Below, piece by piece: positions 16,955 through 25,987 of a stretch of DNA of 64,000 nucleotides (positions within the stretch are counted from its first letter, which is position 1; the number at the start of each line of letters is the position of its first letter). The position numbers and the translations under genes were made by a program. The notes beneath the pieces were generated by a model. The model was not told the DNA's origin. It did not search any database and worked only from the letters and a program-made list of their open reading frames with translations. This stretch comes from Lyngbya sp. HA4199-MV5 (lineage in GTDB: Bacteria; Cyanobacteriota; Cyanobacteriia; Leptolyngbyales; Leptolyngbyaceae), in NCBI GenBank assembly GCA_019359375.1, contig JAHHHL010000023.1, positions 47,854-111,853 on the forward strand, read 5' to 3'.

Positions 16955-17767
16955 CTACTTTTCCTGCTCTGCTTGAACCAGAGGTAAAAAGGTCGGGACT
17001 AAGGCAGGTTGGCTGACGACGAGGGTTGGGTAGGCACGATCGCCATAGTCTTTCCCAACCTCAAGCGGAAAAATGGGTGTGGTTTCTAAGGGAGTCCAGG
17101 TAGCTCCGGCGGCTTGCACGATCGCCCAAACAGCGGCAATATCCCAAATTTTAGGGGTGGCTTCGACTCCGCCTAGCGTGGCTCCAGCGGCGACGGTCAG
17201 CAGGTTATAGGTGGCGACTCCCAGCATCCGAATTTTGCAGGGGAAGGGATTTTTGAGCAAGTGAGTGCTGCGGGTGCAGAGGTTGAAGAAATGATTTGAG
17301 GTGAGAGTGTCGGTGCTGGTGTGGATGGGGCGATCGTTCAAAAAAGCACCTGTGGGCATTTCTAGCCCAGATTCTCCACGCCAGTAGCCATAAAAGGATT
17401 GTCCCAGGGGCGGCAAATGGACGTAACCGAAGACAGGCGTTCCCCGATAGAGCAAGCCGAGCGAAATGCCCCAAATGGGTAAACCTCTGGCAAAATTCGT
17501 CGTTCCATCCAATGGGTCAACAATCCAACACCAGTCGTTGGCAGGAAAAATATGTTCGACTTCCTCACTCAGTACGCCGTAGTCGGGAAAGGTTTGGGCG
17601 ATCGCGCCTCTCAACGCTTCATCCGCCCAGCGATCGGACTGCGTGACCAGGCTCCCATCTGACTTTTCTGCCGCTTGCGCCTGCCCAAAGTCTTGCAGCA
17701 GTTGTGCCCCAACACGAGCCGTTGTGCTTTGGGCAAAGTCGAGTACCTGCGTCCAGAAGTCAGCCAT
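16955..17767 (-). CDS. Inositol monophosphatase family protein
   Basis: The 270-residue Mg2+-dependent, Li+-sensitive-type phosphatase has the first metal site as the Glu in LSEEVEHIF, the family signature WIVDPLDGTTNFARG (about residues 82-96) and the second signature region WDIAAVWAIVQAAGATWTPLE near residue 205. All metal ligands are in place. The substrate could be inositol phosphate, fructose-1,6-bisphosphate or another sugar phosphate; the family alone does not decide. It is followed downstream by ppa on the same strand, with a 230-base repeat-rich gap. Confidence 0.9.
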   Translation of the reverse strand: MADFWTQVLDFAQSTTARVGAQLLQDFGQAQAAEKSDGSLVTQSDRWADEALRGAIAQTFPDYGVLSEEVEHIFPANDWCWIVDPLDGTTNFARGLPIWGISLGLLYRGTPVFGYVHLPPLGQSFYGYWRGESGLEMPTGAFLNDRPIHTSTDTLTSNHFFNLCTRSTHLLKNPFPCKIRMLGVATYNLLTVAAGATLGGVEATPKIWDIAAVWAIVQAAGATWTPLETTPIFPLEVGKDYGDRAYPTLVVSQPALVPTFLPLVQAEQEK

Positions 17768-17774
17768 AGGAAGA

Positions 17775-17848
17775 GTTTTTGGTTGTTGTTTGTTGGTTGT
17801 TAGACGGAATTGCCTCTAACAACTAACAACTAACAACTAACAACTGCC
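17775..17848. repeat. CAACTAA heptamer STRR
   Basis: TTGTTTGTTGGTTGTTAG on one side and (CTAACAA)-type units on the other, between two minus-strand genes. Confidence 0.8.
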
Positions 17849-17849
17849 T

Positions 17850-19298
17850 TCAGTCAAGTTCGTTGCCCATGACTATGGCGATCGCAGCTTTTGCATTTGA
17901 CTGAAACTCCGATACATTCACGCGGCTAAGTAGCCCCACTGCCAGAAGCATCCCCACGGCTTGCACTGCAAAGACCAGCCCATAGGAGAGTACAGGAGCC
18001 GTGAAGAGCTTGCTTCCAATGTCCAAAACAGTGCCCCCTGCAACGGTTGACAGCGCTCGTGCCATTGCTTGTGCCAAACCCCAGGCTCCAATGAAGGTTC
18101 CGGCTGTTTCGGCGGCGGTGAGATCAAGCATGAGGCTGAGGGTACCCGTAGTTGTGATGCCAGAAGCCAAACCAAAAGCGAAAACCACTCCTTTAAGCGC
18201 CGTTTGGTTAGCCGTAAAGCCAGCAGCAATTAGCAGCAAAAGGCACGCTGTCACCAGTAAACAGCCAACTTTCGTCGTTTGTTGTTTGCCCAGGCGTGGC
18301 ACCACCAAAAAACCAGCACTGCTGATACCAATGAGCGTTCCCGTACCCCAGAATGCATTCAGCAACGTCGTTTTGGAGAACTCCATGCTAAACACTTTGG
18401 CACCATAGGGTTCTAGCACCGCATCTTGCATAAAGAGGCTGATGGTCATCACCAGTAAGAAAGTGAAGAAAATTCCCGTTTGGCGACTGGCGGTTAAAAC
18501 CTTTAACGCTCTACCTAACGTAATTTTGTCCTCGCGATCGGCTAACGACGATCGAGACCCGTAGAGCGAATATTTTTTCTCGACCCCAGCCGTTGCGAAG
18601 ATGGCTAACCCAATCACGATCGCGGGCACAACCACAAACACTCGATTGATCGCTGCTTGCAAAACATCCAGCGGCGTGTCCAGCGTCAGACGCTTCAGCA
18701 GAATACTAATGAGGATTGCGCCTACCACAATACCCACCATGAGCATTGACCAGACAACGCCAATCAGCTTGGAACGATTGGTCTCGTCTGAAACATCCAC
18801 AAGCAACGCGGCAAAGGGTGTTGAACCAGCGCTAAGCGCCATGCCATAAAGGGCAAAGATTCCTGCCAGCAGCACTGTCCACAGTGTAATCTCTGTATTC
18901 CAAACCCAACCCCCTGCGGACTGAACCGTAGCTCCCAAGCGCCACATCACCTGTACTGCCAGAAACGAAGCGATCGCAAATAGTATCGTCCCCATCCACA
19001 CATACCCCGTGCGATGGTAGCCTGCGATCGGTCGAGCATCCGACATTTGCCCAAACCAGACCCGTGCAGGTGCCACAAACTGATGCGCTGCAATTACCCC
19101 AGCCGCGATCGTCGCTGGAATCGCCAAATTGCCAATCATCGCCCGGTTGAGCACCCCTAAAAACAGCACCGACATCATGCCCAGTCCCAGTTGGTAAAGC
19201 CCCAACCGAAACATCGTCAGCAGACTAATTTTGGAGCCTGGAGCAGCATCCTGCGACGGTTGAAAGTCCTGCGAGTCCGATAATTTGCTCGTTGTCAT
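17850..19298 (-). CDS. PucC/LhaA-family (BCD) MFS transporter
   Basis: The protein has 482 residues from the ATG at 19298; a TTG eight codons earlier is the other option. It has about twelve transmembrane helices in two halves. Family marks are FRLGLYQLGLGMMSVL in the first helix, FVAPARVWFGQMSDARP after it, and YHRTGYVWMG. The family includes PucC and LhaA of purple bacteria, which help assemble light-harvesting complexes and are thought to handle chlorophyll, so a role in photosystem or pigment-protein assembly is a fair inference. No partner gene is adjacent. Confidence 0.85.
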   Translation of the reverse strand: MTTSKLSDSQDFQPSQDAAPGSKISLLTMFRLGLYQLGLGMMSVLFLGVLNRAMIGNLAIPATIAAGVIAAHQFVAPARVWFGQMSDARPIAGYHRTGYVWMGTILFAIASFLAVQVMWRLGATVQSAGGWVWNTEITLWTVLLAGIFALYGMALSAGSTPFAALLVDVSDETNRSKLIGVVWSMLMVGIVVGAILISILLKRLTLDTPLDVLQAAINRVFVVVPAIVIGLAIFATAGVEKKYSLYGSRSSLADREDKITLGRALKVLTASRQTGIFFTFLLVMTISLFMQDAVLEPYGAKVFSMEFSKTTLLNAFWGTGTLIGISSAGFLVVPRLGKQQTTKVGCLLVTACLLLLIAAGFTANQTALKGVVFAFGLASGITTTGTLSLMLDLTAAETAGTFIGAWGLAQAMARALSTVAGGTVLDIGSKLFTAPVLSYGLVFAVQAVGMLLAVGLLSRVNVSEFQSNAKAAIAIVMGNELD

Positions 19299-19399
19299 TG
19301 CCAGTTTCCAAAGCGTTTTCAAACAAGATCCATCTCTTTACTCAGCTTAGGCTGAAATGCCACCGAGCATCCATGCTAAGTTCCCTTCTCAAATTTACA

Positions 19400-19530
19400 G
19401 CGGGAGGAGGTACAAGGCAGAAGGCAGGAGCAGAGGGCAGAAGGCAAAGGGTTGTTAGTTGTTAGTTGTTGGAAGGAAGAAGGAGGCAGGAAAGGCTTAT
19501 ACACTAACAACCAAAAACTTGCCCCCCTTT
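19400..19530 (+). repeat. STRR cluster upstream of aldo/keto reductase
   Basis: AAGGCAGAAGGCAGGAGCAGAGGGCAG followed by GTTGTTAGTTGTTAGTTGTTGG. The reading frame of the next gene happens to stay open through part of it, which could mislead a start call. Confidence 0.8.
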
Positions 19531-19596
19531 GCCTCCCCTGCTCCCATCCCCAAGCGATACACTAAACACTACATACCCAAAACAGGGAGCGATCGC

Positions 19597-20562
19597 GTGC
19601 AAACGGTAACGCTTGGTAAAGATGGTCCTGCTGTCACCGCTCTTGGTATTGGCACCTGGGCATGGGGCGACAAACTCTTCTGGAGCTATGGCAACGATTA
19701 CGGTGCCGATCAGGTGCGAGAAGCCTTCAACGCTACCTTAGAGGCGGGCATCAGCTTTTTCGATACCGCAGAGGTTTATGGCTTGGGCGAATCAGAGCGA
19801 TTGCTTGGGCAATTCATGCGGCAAACCAATATACGGCAAACCGATCGCCCCGTTCAGATTGCGACAAAATTTTTCCCGCTACCTTGGCGCTTCAACGCCC
19901 AATCCGTTTCGGATGCGCTAACGGCTAGCTTAGAGCGGTTGCAGGTCTCACAAGTGGCGCTCTATCAAGTGCATCAGCCATTTGACTTTCTGCTGAGCAA
20001 ACGTGCCTTGATGAATGCGCTGGCAGACGAAGTGCAGCAGGGCAGAATCGTCACCGTTGGCGTGAGCAATTATTCTGCTGAACAGATGCGGCAGGCACAC
20101 AAATACCTGGCAGCGAGAGGCGTACCATTAGCCGTTAATCAGGTACGCTACTCGTTGCTAACCCGTCAGATTGAGAGCAACGGCATTCTGGAGACTGCCC
20201 GCGAGTTGGGTATCACGATTCTGGCGTACAGTCCTTTAGCGCAGGGTTTGCTGACTGGAAAGTATACGGCTGAGTCAGCCCGATCGCTTCAGGGTGCCCG
20301 CCGTCTCGATCCCCGCTTCAATCCCCAGGGACTCGAAAAGATTGCACCTGTGATTAATGCACTTCAGGACATTGGGGCAGCGTATGAACGGACTCCCGCC
20401 CAGGTGGCTCTTAATTGGCTGATTGCGCAGGGAGATGTGATTCCCATTCCAGGTGCGAAAAATGCGGAACAGGCGCGCCAAAATGCTGGAGCGTTGGGTT
20501 GGAGTTTGAGTACAGCGGATGTCGATCGCCTCGATCGCCTGACACAAGCTTGGAAGTCGTAA
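19597..20562 (+). CDS. Aldo/keto reductase
   Basis: The 321-residue NADPH-dependent oxidoreductase is a TIM barrel. The GTG at 19597 (MQTVTLG) is preferred because AGGGAG lies just upstream and the longer frame runs into repeat sequence. Catalytic residues are Asp and Tyr in FFDTAEVYG, Lys in IATKFFPLPW and His in LYQVHQPF. The cofactor-binding end has IPGAKNAEQARQN. The opening LGIGTWAWG and the YSPLAQGLLTGKY motif put it with the cyanobacterial and plant group of soluble reductases. Substrate unknown. It lies 28 bases before a methyltransferase-family gene on the same strand, so they may form an operon. Confidence 0.9.
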   Translation: MQTVTLGKDGPAVTALGIGTWAWGDKLFWSYGNDYGADQVREAFNATLEAGISFFDTAEVYGLGESERLLGQFMRQTNIRQTDRPVQIATKFFPLPWRFNAQSVSDALTASLERLQVSQVALYQVHQPFDFLLSKRALMNALADEVQQGRIVTVGVSNYSAEQMRQAHKYLAARGVPLAVNQVRYSLLTRQIESNGILETARELGITILAYSPLAQGLLTGKYTAESARSLQGARRLDPRFNPQGLEKIAPVINALQDIGAAYERTPAQVALNWLIAQGDVIPIPGAKNAEQARQNAGALGWSLSTADVDRLDRLTQAWKS

Positions 20563-20590
20563 GTCTGAAATTAAAGGGAGCGATCGCACC

Positions 20591-21100
20591 ATGAACTTTC
20601 TCACCGACTGGGGCTTTAGCACACATAGCTGGAAGGGAGAGCGCGGTGAATACTGGGTACTGGCTCAAGTGGCGATCGTCCTTGGCTTTGTCGCCCTGCC
20701 AGCTTACAGACCTCCCAGTCTCAATCTATCTGCACCAGTGCTCTATGGACTGTGGTTTGTTGCCGCAGCACTGGGTCTTTTGGCTCTGGTCTTGCTTGCA
20801 AAAGGGCTAGTAGATTTGGGTCACAGCCTTACACCTTTGCCATATCCCAGAGAGGACGGACAACTGGTGCGATCGGGCGTATACGGATTTGTCAGGCATC
20901 CTCTTTACGGTGGACTGATCGTGGCTGCGTTTAGTTGGGCACTCTATAAAGTAAGTCTGAGTCACTTGATCGGCACCATTCTCGTATTTGTGTTTTTCAA
21001 CGCCAAAGCGAGCCGTGAAGAGCGCTGGCTGCTGCAAAAATACCCCGACTATGCCGACTATCAGCAGCAAGTGAAACGGTTGATTCCGTGGCTTTACTGA
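20591..21100 (+). CDS. Isoprenylcysteine methyltransferase-family membrane protein
   Basis: The 169-residue protein has four to five membrane helices. The C-terminal half has the family motif GVYGFVRHPLYGG (about residues 95-107) and, after the last helix, SREERWLLQKYPDYADYQQQV. This is the layout of ICMT-like and NnrU-like methyltransferases, in which the His and the Glu-Glu pair contribute to SAM binding. Bacterial members act on unknown lipids or small molecules. A good AGGGAG lies before the ATG. Confidence 0.8.
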   Translation: MNFLTDWGFSTHSWKGERGEYWVLAQVAIVLGFVALPAYRPPSLNLSAPVLYGLWFVAAALGLLALVLLAKGLVDLGHSLTPLPYPREDGQLVRSGVYGFVRHPLYGGLIVAAFSWALYKVSLSHLIGTILVFVFFNAKASREERWLLQKYPDYADYQQQVKRLIPWLY

Positions 21101-21487
21101 AAATCGTTCTGTTATGTGAGCCAAAACAACGTGTAACGAGAGTGCAGCACTTCTGCCGGAAACATGCTCATTGAGTGTGAAGAAGGCTATGGCTAGCGCC
21201 TCATCGTTTGTATTTAAGAGGATGTCTGAGAAGTATGATCAGCAGCAAATGAGGAGCGGATGAAACGGATAGCTAAAGCCTTGAGCCGAAATGAACCATC
21301 CGCTTCATCTGGTTTCGATCCGCTGCCAACTGATTTGATGTTTTTCAGACATCCTCTAAGAGACGCGATCGCAGTCCCAATGCCACCGCTTGACTGGAGA
21401 ACAGGGCTAGATCGCTGATGCCCGTTGGCTCGACAAACACGCTAAACTATCGCAATCATGCCTTAATCACTGAGCCGTTATGGAGTT
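21101..21487. other. Gene-free stretch holding an inverted-repeat element
   Basis: Apart from the element at 21217-21357, no ORF or other motif is supported. The last 60 bases probably hold the promoter of the CheY-like gene. Confidence 0.5.
21217..21357. mobile_element. 141-bp MITE-like element with 13-bp perfect ends
   Basis: AGAGGATGTCTGA at 21217-21229 is the exact inverted copy of the bases at 21345-21357. Beyond the perfect ends, the arms share patches (GAGCGGATGAAACGGAT and GCGGATGGTTCAT on the other strand). No ORF is inside. The ends resemble the left end of the repeat at 15984, pointing to a family. Confidence 0.55.
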
Positions 21488-21862
21488 ATGACTATAGTTC
21501 TGATCGTGGACGATAGCCCCACCGTGCGGGAAATGGTCTCAGAGCAATTTAGAAAAAGCGGCTTCAGCGTTGTTGAGGCAGTGGATGGAGAAGAGGCGAT
21601 CGAACGCATTACCGCCAAATCGCCCGATGTTGTGGTGACAGATATCGTCATGCCCCGCAAAAACGGCTACGAACTTTGCCGCTGGATCAAGAATGATCCC
21701 AAAACCAAGCACATTCCGGTGATCATGTGTACCAGCAAGAGCGAAGAATTTGATGTCTACTGGGGCATGAAACAAGGTGCCGATGCCTACATCACCAAGC
21801 CTTACCATCCACCCGATTTGCTGGATGCCGTTAAAAAGTTGCTGCAACAGGCGAAAGGGTGA
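21488..21862 (+). CDS. Single-domain CheY-like response regulator
   Basis: The 124-residue protein is one receiver domain with no output part. It has the acidic pair in LIVDDSPTVRE, phospho-acceptor Asp in VVVTDIVMPRKNGYELC, conserved Thr in IPVIMCTSK and Lys in DAYITKPYHPPDLL. The sequence type matches PixH/PilH-like regulators of cyanobacterial pilus motility and phototaxis operons, but no pilus gene is adjacent, so the output is open. Confidence 0.9.
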   Translation: MTIVLIVDDSPTVREMVSEQFRKSGFSVVEAVDGEEAIERITAKSPDVVVTDIVMPRKNGYELCRWIKNDPKTKHIPVIMCTSKSEEFDVYWGMKQGADAYITKPYHPPDLLDAVKKLLQQAKG

Positions 21863-21952
21863 GGAAGTTTTGAGTTTTGTAGATTGGAATACCTAAGGCT
21901 GTTTCTTTAAGTGAGTCCGTTTGGATTCTGCCATAATCGATAGCTGCTTGAG

Positions 21953-22450
21953 ATGGATAATTCATTAGAGCGCCCGTTAAGATTACCGCCACAAGAGCCT
22001 GTGGGAGAACTTGTTTGGGTCGCAGGTGGTGAGGTAGATGAGTGTTCTGTCTCATTAAGGTTTTTTGGTGAAGATTTAGACCCTGATGAAGTGACGCAAG
22101 CACTTGGCATTACTCCGACTGGATCGTATAAAAAAGGCGACATATTCCGTGGTAAAAGGTCTGACATCATTCGTAAAACTGGCTCATGGCGATATTCCGT
22201 CAAAAAATGTGCAGATGTCCATCTTGAAGACCAGATAACTACCTTACTTGGCAAGTTGCCATCAGATTTAGAAGTCTGGCGAAGGCTGACGGAAACGTTT
22301 GAAGCTGACTTGTTCTGTGGATTATGGCTAAAGCGATGGAATCGCGGTCTTGATTTTGCTCCTGAGACACTTCAACGAATTGGTGAGAGAGGTCTTACTC
22401 TGTCGTTAGACATTTATTCCAATTGCGACGATGAAGAGGCATCATTTTGA
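21953..22450 (+). CDS. DUF4279 domain protein
   Basis: The 165-residue protein has its DUF4279 core from SVSLRFFGEDLDPDEVTQAL to the end, with the typical GSWRYSVKK and VWRRLTETFEADLFCGLWLK blocks and the acidic tail CDDEEASF. The function of this family is unknown. It is a stand-alone gene between the CheY-like regulator and the photolyase. Confidence 0.8.
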   Translation: MDNSLERPLRLPPQEPVGELVWVAGGEVDECSVSLRFFGEDLDPDEVTQALGITPTGSYKKGDIFRGKRSDIIRKTGSWRYSVKKCADVHLEDQITTLLGKLPSDLEVWRRLTETFEADLFCGLWLKRWNRGLDFAPETLQRIGERGLTLSLDIYSNCDDEEASF

Positions 22451-22568
22451 CTTCTTGGCTCCTAACTTCTGATTCCCTTAACTTCTTTCTAACAACCAAT
22501 AACTAGAAACTTCAAAGCTTTAAGAGTTGTTAAGCTGAAGGTAGCGCCCTTTAGTGCTTGCTTGAGCT

Positions 22569-24209
22569 ATGAACCGCACGATCGTCTGGTTTCGTCGGGA
22601 TTTACGCATCGCGGATCATACGCCGCTGTATCGTGCTGCCTTGCGAGGTGAGGTCATTCCCGTCTTTGTGTTCGATCGCGCTCTGTTGCACCATCCCGAA
22701 ACAGGCTCCGCACGGGTTGCGTTTATGCTGGAGTGCCTGCGATCGCTGGATCAGGATTTGCGCGATCGGGGTGGACGCTTAATTTTGCGATCGGGCGATC
22801 CGGTCGAGGTGTTGCCCCAACTGATTCGTGAAACCCAGGCAGACGGTATCTATGCCCACGTTGACTTTGAGCGCATCTACGGTCGGGTGCGCGATGCGCG
22901 ACTCAACAACGCACTTGCTCAAGACAACCTCAAAATTCGCTGGTTTGAACCCGTTGCGACTACGCCGGATCTCATCCCGTATCCCGATTATCGGGATCTG
23001 TGGTTCAACGACATGAACGCCGATATGGTGCCCATTCCAGCACATGTCCGTGTGCCTCCCGACATCGCCAGCAACCCCTTACCAACCCTGGGCGAAGTCG
23101 GACATTTGGCAGACAGTAAGCCGATTCCACCTGCTGGAACTCAAGCCGCACGGCAACTATTGCAAGAATTTTTGGCGGAGAAGACCGATCGCTACTACTG
23201 GCAACTCTCCTACCCCAGCGCAGAGGCAACCACAGGTCTAAGTCCTCACATTAAATTTGGGGCGATCTCCGTGCGGGAATGCTACCAGATGACGCAGCAG
23301 ATCAAATCGTCTCCTGATGGACGGGTGCAACGAAGCCGAACACAGTTGATTGCTCGCTTGCGTTGGGGCACTGGGTTTGCTCAACGGTTTCGCTACTTGC
23401 CCCAGTTAGAACTGCGATCGCTCTACAGCATCTTTGATGACGATGGTTGGTCGTTTGACGAAGATCTGTACCGTGCATGGCAAGACGGTGAAACGGGCTT
23501 TCCGATCGTCGATGCGGCTGCACGCTGTCTCCAAGCTACGGGTGGTTGGAAGGAACTCAATTTCCGCATTCGTGCCCTGTACTCCAGCTTTTTGAGCAAC
23601 CTGTTGGGGATGGACTGGCGCTATGGAGCGCTACACTTCATGCGGCACCTGATCGATGGCGATTGCCCAATCGACCATTACCAGTGGGCAATGCAGTCGG
23701 GTGTCACTCATTGCGTCGATAAAACCTGGACGCGCATCTATAACCCAGAACAGGTTGCGGTCGATCGCTGCGATCCAGAGGGCATCTTCATCAAGCGCTG
23801 GCTACCAGAACTCAAGAACTTACCGCCCGAATGTCTGGGTTCACCATCCCTCCTGAAAGGCTATCCCGCACCGATTCTGAACTATAAGCAAGCAAGAAAA
23901 CAGCGCGTCAAGCAACTAGAACAGCAGCGCCAGCGGTTTCTAGGGTTAGAAAATGTTGTCCCCCATCTGTCCCGCTTGCCAGAAACGCTCCTACCCTTTG
24001 GTGCAGAACGCTTTGAGAGTGAGGTGGGCTGGGCTGGGACTGGAGGGCAGGAGCTTTTTCCACCCGCGATCGACCTGGATGCGCTTGACCCTGAACAGGC
24101 AAAAGGGCTACGCACCTGGTTTGTTGCCCATGTAGACATCCAACCGCGCAAAACCTCCCGCCGCAAACCCAAACCAGATACGGGCGATCGGCAACTCAGT
24201 TTGCTGTAA
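22569..24209 (+). CDS. Photolyase/cryptochrome-family flavoprotein
   Basis: The 546-residue protein has the N-terminal Rossmann-like antenna domain (TIVWFRRDLRIADH, residues 3-16) and a C-terminal helical FAD domain with TGFPIVDAAARCLQ, GMDWRYGALHFMRHLIDGD and RIYNPEQ followed by FIKRWLPEL. The FAD-domain helix that usually reads NRVRM is NFRIR here, so it belongs to a divergent cyanobacterial branch. DNA photolyase activity is likely but the subtype (CPD, 6-4 or cryptochrome) is not assigned. The last 20 residues are basic (RKTSRRKPK). Its 3' end converges on pgsA with a 30-base gap. Confidence 0.85.
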   Translation: MNRTIVWFRRDLRIADHTPLYRAALRGEVIPVFVFDRALLHHPETGSARVAFMLECLRSLDQDLRDRGGRLILRSGDPVEVLPQLIRETQADGIYAHVDFERIYGRVRDARLNNALAQDNLKIRWFEPVATTPDLIPYPDYRDLWFNDMNADMVPIPAHVRVPPDIASNPLPTLGEVGHLADSKPIPPAGTQAARQLLQEFLAEKTDRYYWQLSYPSAEATTGLSPHIKFGAISVRECYQMTQQIKSSPDGRVQRSRTQLIARLRWGTGFAQRFRYLPQLELRSLYSIFDDDGWSFDEDLYRAWQDGETGFPIVDAAARCLQATGGWKELNFRIRALYSSFLSNLLGMDWRYGALHFMRHLIDGDCPIDHYQWAMQSGVTHCVDKTWTRIYNPEQVAVDRCDPEGIFIKRWLPELKNLPPECLGSPSLLKGYPAPILNYKQARKQRVKQLEQQRQRFLGLENVVPHLSRLPETLLPFGAERFESEVGWAGTGGQELFPPAIDLDALDPEQAKGLRTWFVAHVDIQPRKTSRRKPKPDTGDRQLSLL

Positions 24210-24239
24210 TGACTCAGGCAGGCATATCAGCAGAGGCAT

Positions 24240-24785
24240 TTAACCGCGATCGAGCGCTGGTTCGCTCTTTTGGGGAGGCAATAGGTAAATGATGCCTGAA
24301 ATCAGCGTGAGGGCTACGGATACCCAGAAGGCAATGAGTGAGGGAAGCAGCCAGGTTTCGCCCAGTGGTGTAATGAGAAGCGCGATCGCCACGATCTGGC
24401 TCACCGTTTTCAGTTTGCCCCAAAGGTTTGCGCCTTGGATGGCTGTTCCCCCTTGAAGCTTGGGATTAACGCGCCAACCTGCGATCGTCAGCTCTCTCGC
24501 CAGAATGAGAAACACTCCCCAGGCAGGTACCTGACCTAGTTCAACCAGCGACAGTAGCGGTGCTAAGACCAGTAGTTTATCGACCAATGGATCGAGAAAT
24601 TTACCCAACTCCGTGACCTGGTTGAGTTTGCGAGCGAGGTAGCCATCTAACCAGTCTGTACCTGCTGCAATCAAAAACACCACCAGTGCTATCCAACGCC
24701 AGTTCGTCGTTGGATCATGTAACCCGTAAAGCAGTAAAGGCACTGCCAGTAGCCGAGACACCGTGACCCAGGTTGGTAAGTTCAT
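24240..24785 (-). CDS. pgsA: CDP-diacylglycerol-glycerol-3-phosphate 3-phosphatidyltransferase
   Basis: It makes phosphatidylglycerol phosphate, the precursor of phosphatidylglycerol, which photosystem II needs. The product has 181 residues from the ATG at 24785 (MNLPTWVTVSRLL, the usual beginning); a Met ten codons earlier is less likely. The CDP-alcohol phosphotransferase signature is complete: DWLDGYLARKLNQ followed by GKFLDPLVDK, with all the aspartates that bind Mg2+. Several membrane helices are visible. The gene is convergent with the photolyase gene. Confidence 0.93.
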   Translation of the reverse strand: MNLPTWVTVSRLLAVPLLLYGLHDPTTNWRWIALVVFLIAAGTDWLDGYLARKLNQVTELGKFLDPLVDKLLVLAPLLSLVELGQVPAWGVFLILARELTIAGWRVNPKLQGGTAIQGANLWGKLKTVSQIVAIALLITPLGETWLLPSLIAFWVSVALTLISGIIYLLPPQKSEPALDRG

Positions 24786-24846
24786 TGCAAGCGCCAGTCT
24801 AAACCCTAAGTCCACAGTCTAGACCGACTGTAAAAAAAGGGACAGG

Positions 24847-24877
24847 AAAAAAAAGGACAGCCCATTAAAGACTGTCC
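24847..24877 (-). terminator. Rho-independent terminator of the sugar transferase gene
   Basis: On the minus strand GGACAG (24877-24872) and CTGTCC (24860-24855) form a stem with an 11-base loop, followed by eight T. It lies about 200 bases after the sugar transferase stop. Confidence 0.8.
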
Positions 24878-25072
24878 CAGCATTTGTGCTCTCAGGAGAA
24901 ATAATTTTTAGGAGAAATATCTTCAGGAGCGATGGCAGTTGAATAACCTAATTGATACCCCAAACGATTAACGAATCGATACCCCAAACGATTCTATTGA
25001 CGTTGTAACCAGCTTAGCTAGCGGCTATAGGACAATGGAACAGCCAGCCTTGGCAACGCTACCACGCCAGTA

Positions 25073-25789
25073 TTAGCATGCGCCTTTCTTGTCAAGGACA
25101 ACCTGAATGGTTTTGAGAATCAAGCGCAGATCGTAGCCGATCGACCACTTGTGCTGGTAGTCCACATCCATTTTTACGATGTCTTCAAAATCGATTACGG
25201 TAGAACGACCGTTTGCCTGCCATTCACCGGTGATACCAGGCTTGACATTCAGACGCTCCCAGTGATGCCTCTGGTAGCGGATGACTTCATCGACGGTGGG
25301 TGGACGAGTCCCCACGAGGCTCATGTGCCCCATCAAGACGTTCCAAAACTGGGGTAGCTCATCCAGGCTGGTACGGCGCAAGAAGCGACCAACACGCGTG
25401 ATACGGGGGTCGTTTTTGTTTTTAAAGATGCCACCTTTCGCTTCGTTGTTGACAAGGTGCTTCAGCTTATCCGCATTCATCACCATTGACCGAAACTTCC
25501 AGATGCGGAAGGGTTTGCCTTTTAATCCGCAGCGAATTTGGCTATAGAAAATCGGACCGGGGTTATCAAATCGAACCGCGATCGCCACCGGAACTGCCAC
25601 CACGGCTGTTATGGTCAGTCCCACCAAAGCGCCAACAATGTCGATGAGCCGCTTGGTTTTACTGGTAACGGAGGGGTGCACAGTACGAACACGTTGCTGA
25701 GGAGTAACGCTGGTAGCCTGACGCGCTTCTTTAGCACGCTCATTTAGAGCGCTTTGGAGAGCAGTAGGGAAGTCAGAAGTAGTAGTCAC
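25073..25789 (-). CDS. Undecaprenyl-phosphate sugar phosphotransferase (initiating glycosyltransferase)
   Basis: The 238-residue protein is the catalytic module of a polyisoprenyl-phosphate hexose-1-phosphate transferase, which starts exopolysaccharide or glycan assembly. One membrane helix (about residues 47-70) precedes the catalytic part: GPIFYSQIRCGLKGKPFRIWKFRSM, then RVGRFLRRTSLDELPQ with the DE pair, and GTRPP. The first 45 residues are polar and variable. It lacks the four extra N-terminal helices of WbaP/WcaJ proteins, as do many cyanobacterial relatives. It has its own promoter region and terminator and is not embedded in a polysaccharide cluster. Confidence 0.92.
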   Translation of the reverse strand: MTTTSDFPTALQSALNERAKEARQATSVTPQQRVRTVHPSVTSKTKRLIDIVGALVGLTITAVVAVPVAIAVRFDNPGPIFYSQIRCGLKGKPFRIWKFRSMVMNADKLKHLVNNEAKGGIFKNKNDPRITRVGRFLRRTSLDELPQFWNVLMGHMSLVGTRPPTVDEVIRYQRHHWERLNVKPGITGEWQANGRSTVIDFEDIVKMDVDYQHKWSIGYDLRLILKTIQVVLDKKGAC

Positions 25790-25987
25790 GTTCGTAGTTG
25801 GCTTTACTAGGGTTCACTTTGCCTTCCACAAACATACGGAACTCCCCCAACAATGCACAGTCTCTAGGAAGACGTTTGCTCAATCTTTATAACTACTGCC
25901 AAATACTATGAAGTTCCGATGATTTTCTCTATACGCTTTTAATCAATTTGATACTTGAATTTCAGCGCTTCTACGTAGACAGTACAC

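Noticed and set aside
19459..19596. N-terminal extension of the aldo/keto reductase frame
   Set aside because: It runs through STRR sequence, has no family similarity and a better start with AGGGAG lies at 19597.
24252..24267. GAGCG/CGCTC hairpin as terminator of the photolyase gene
   Set aside because: Only 5 bp, lies inside the coding end of pgsA, with just four T after it.
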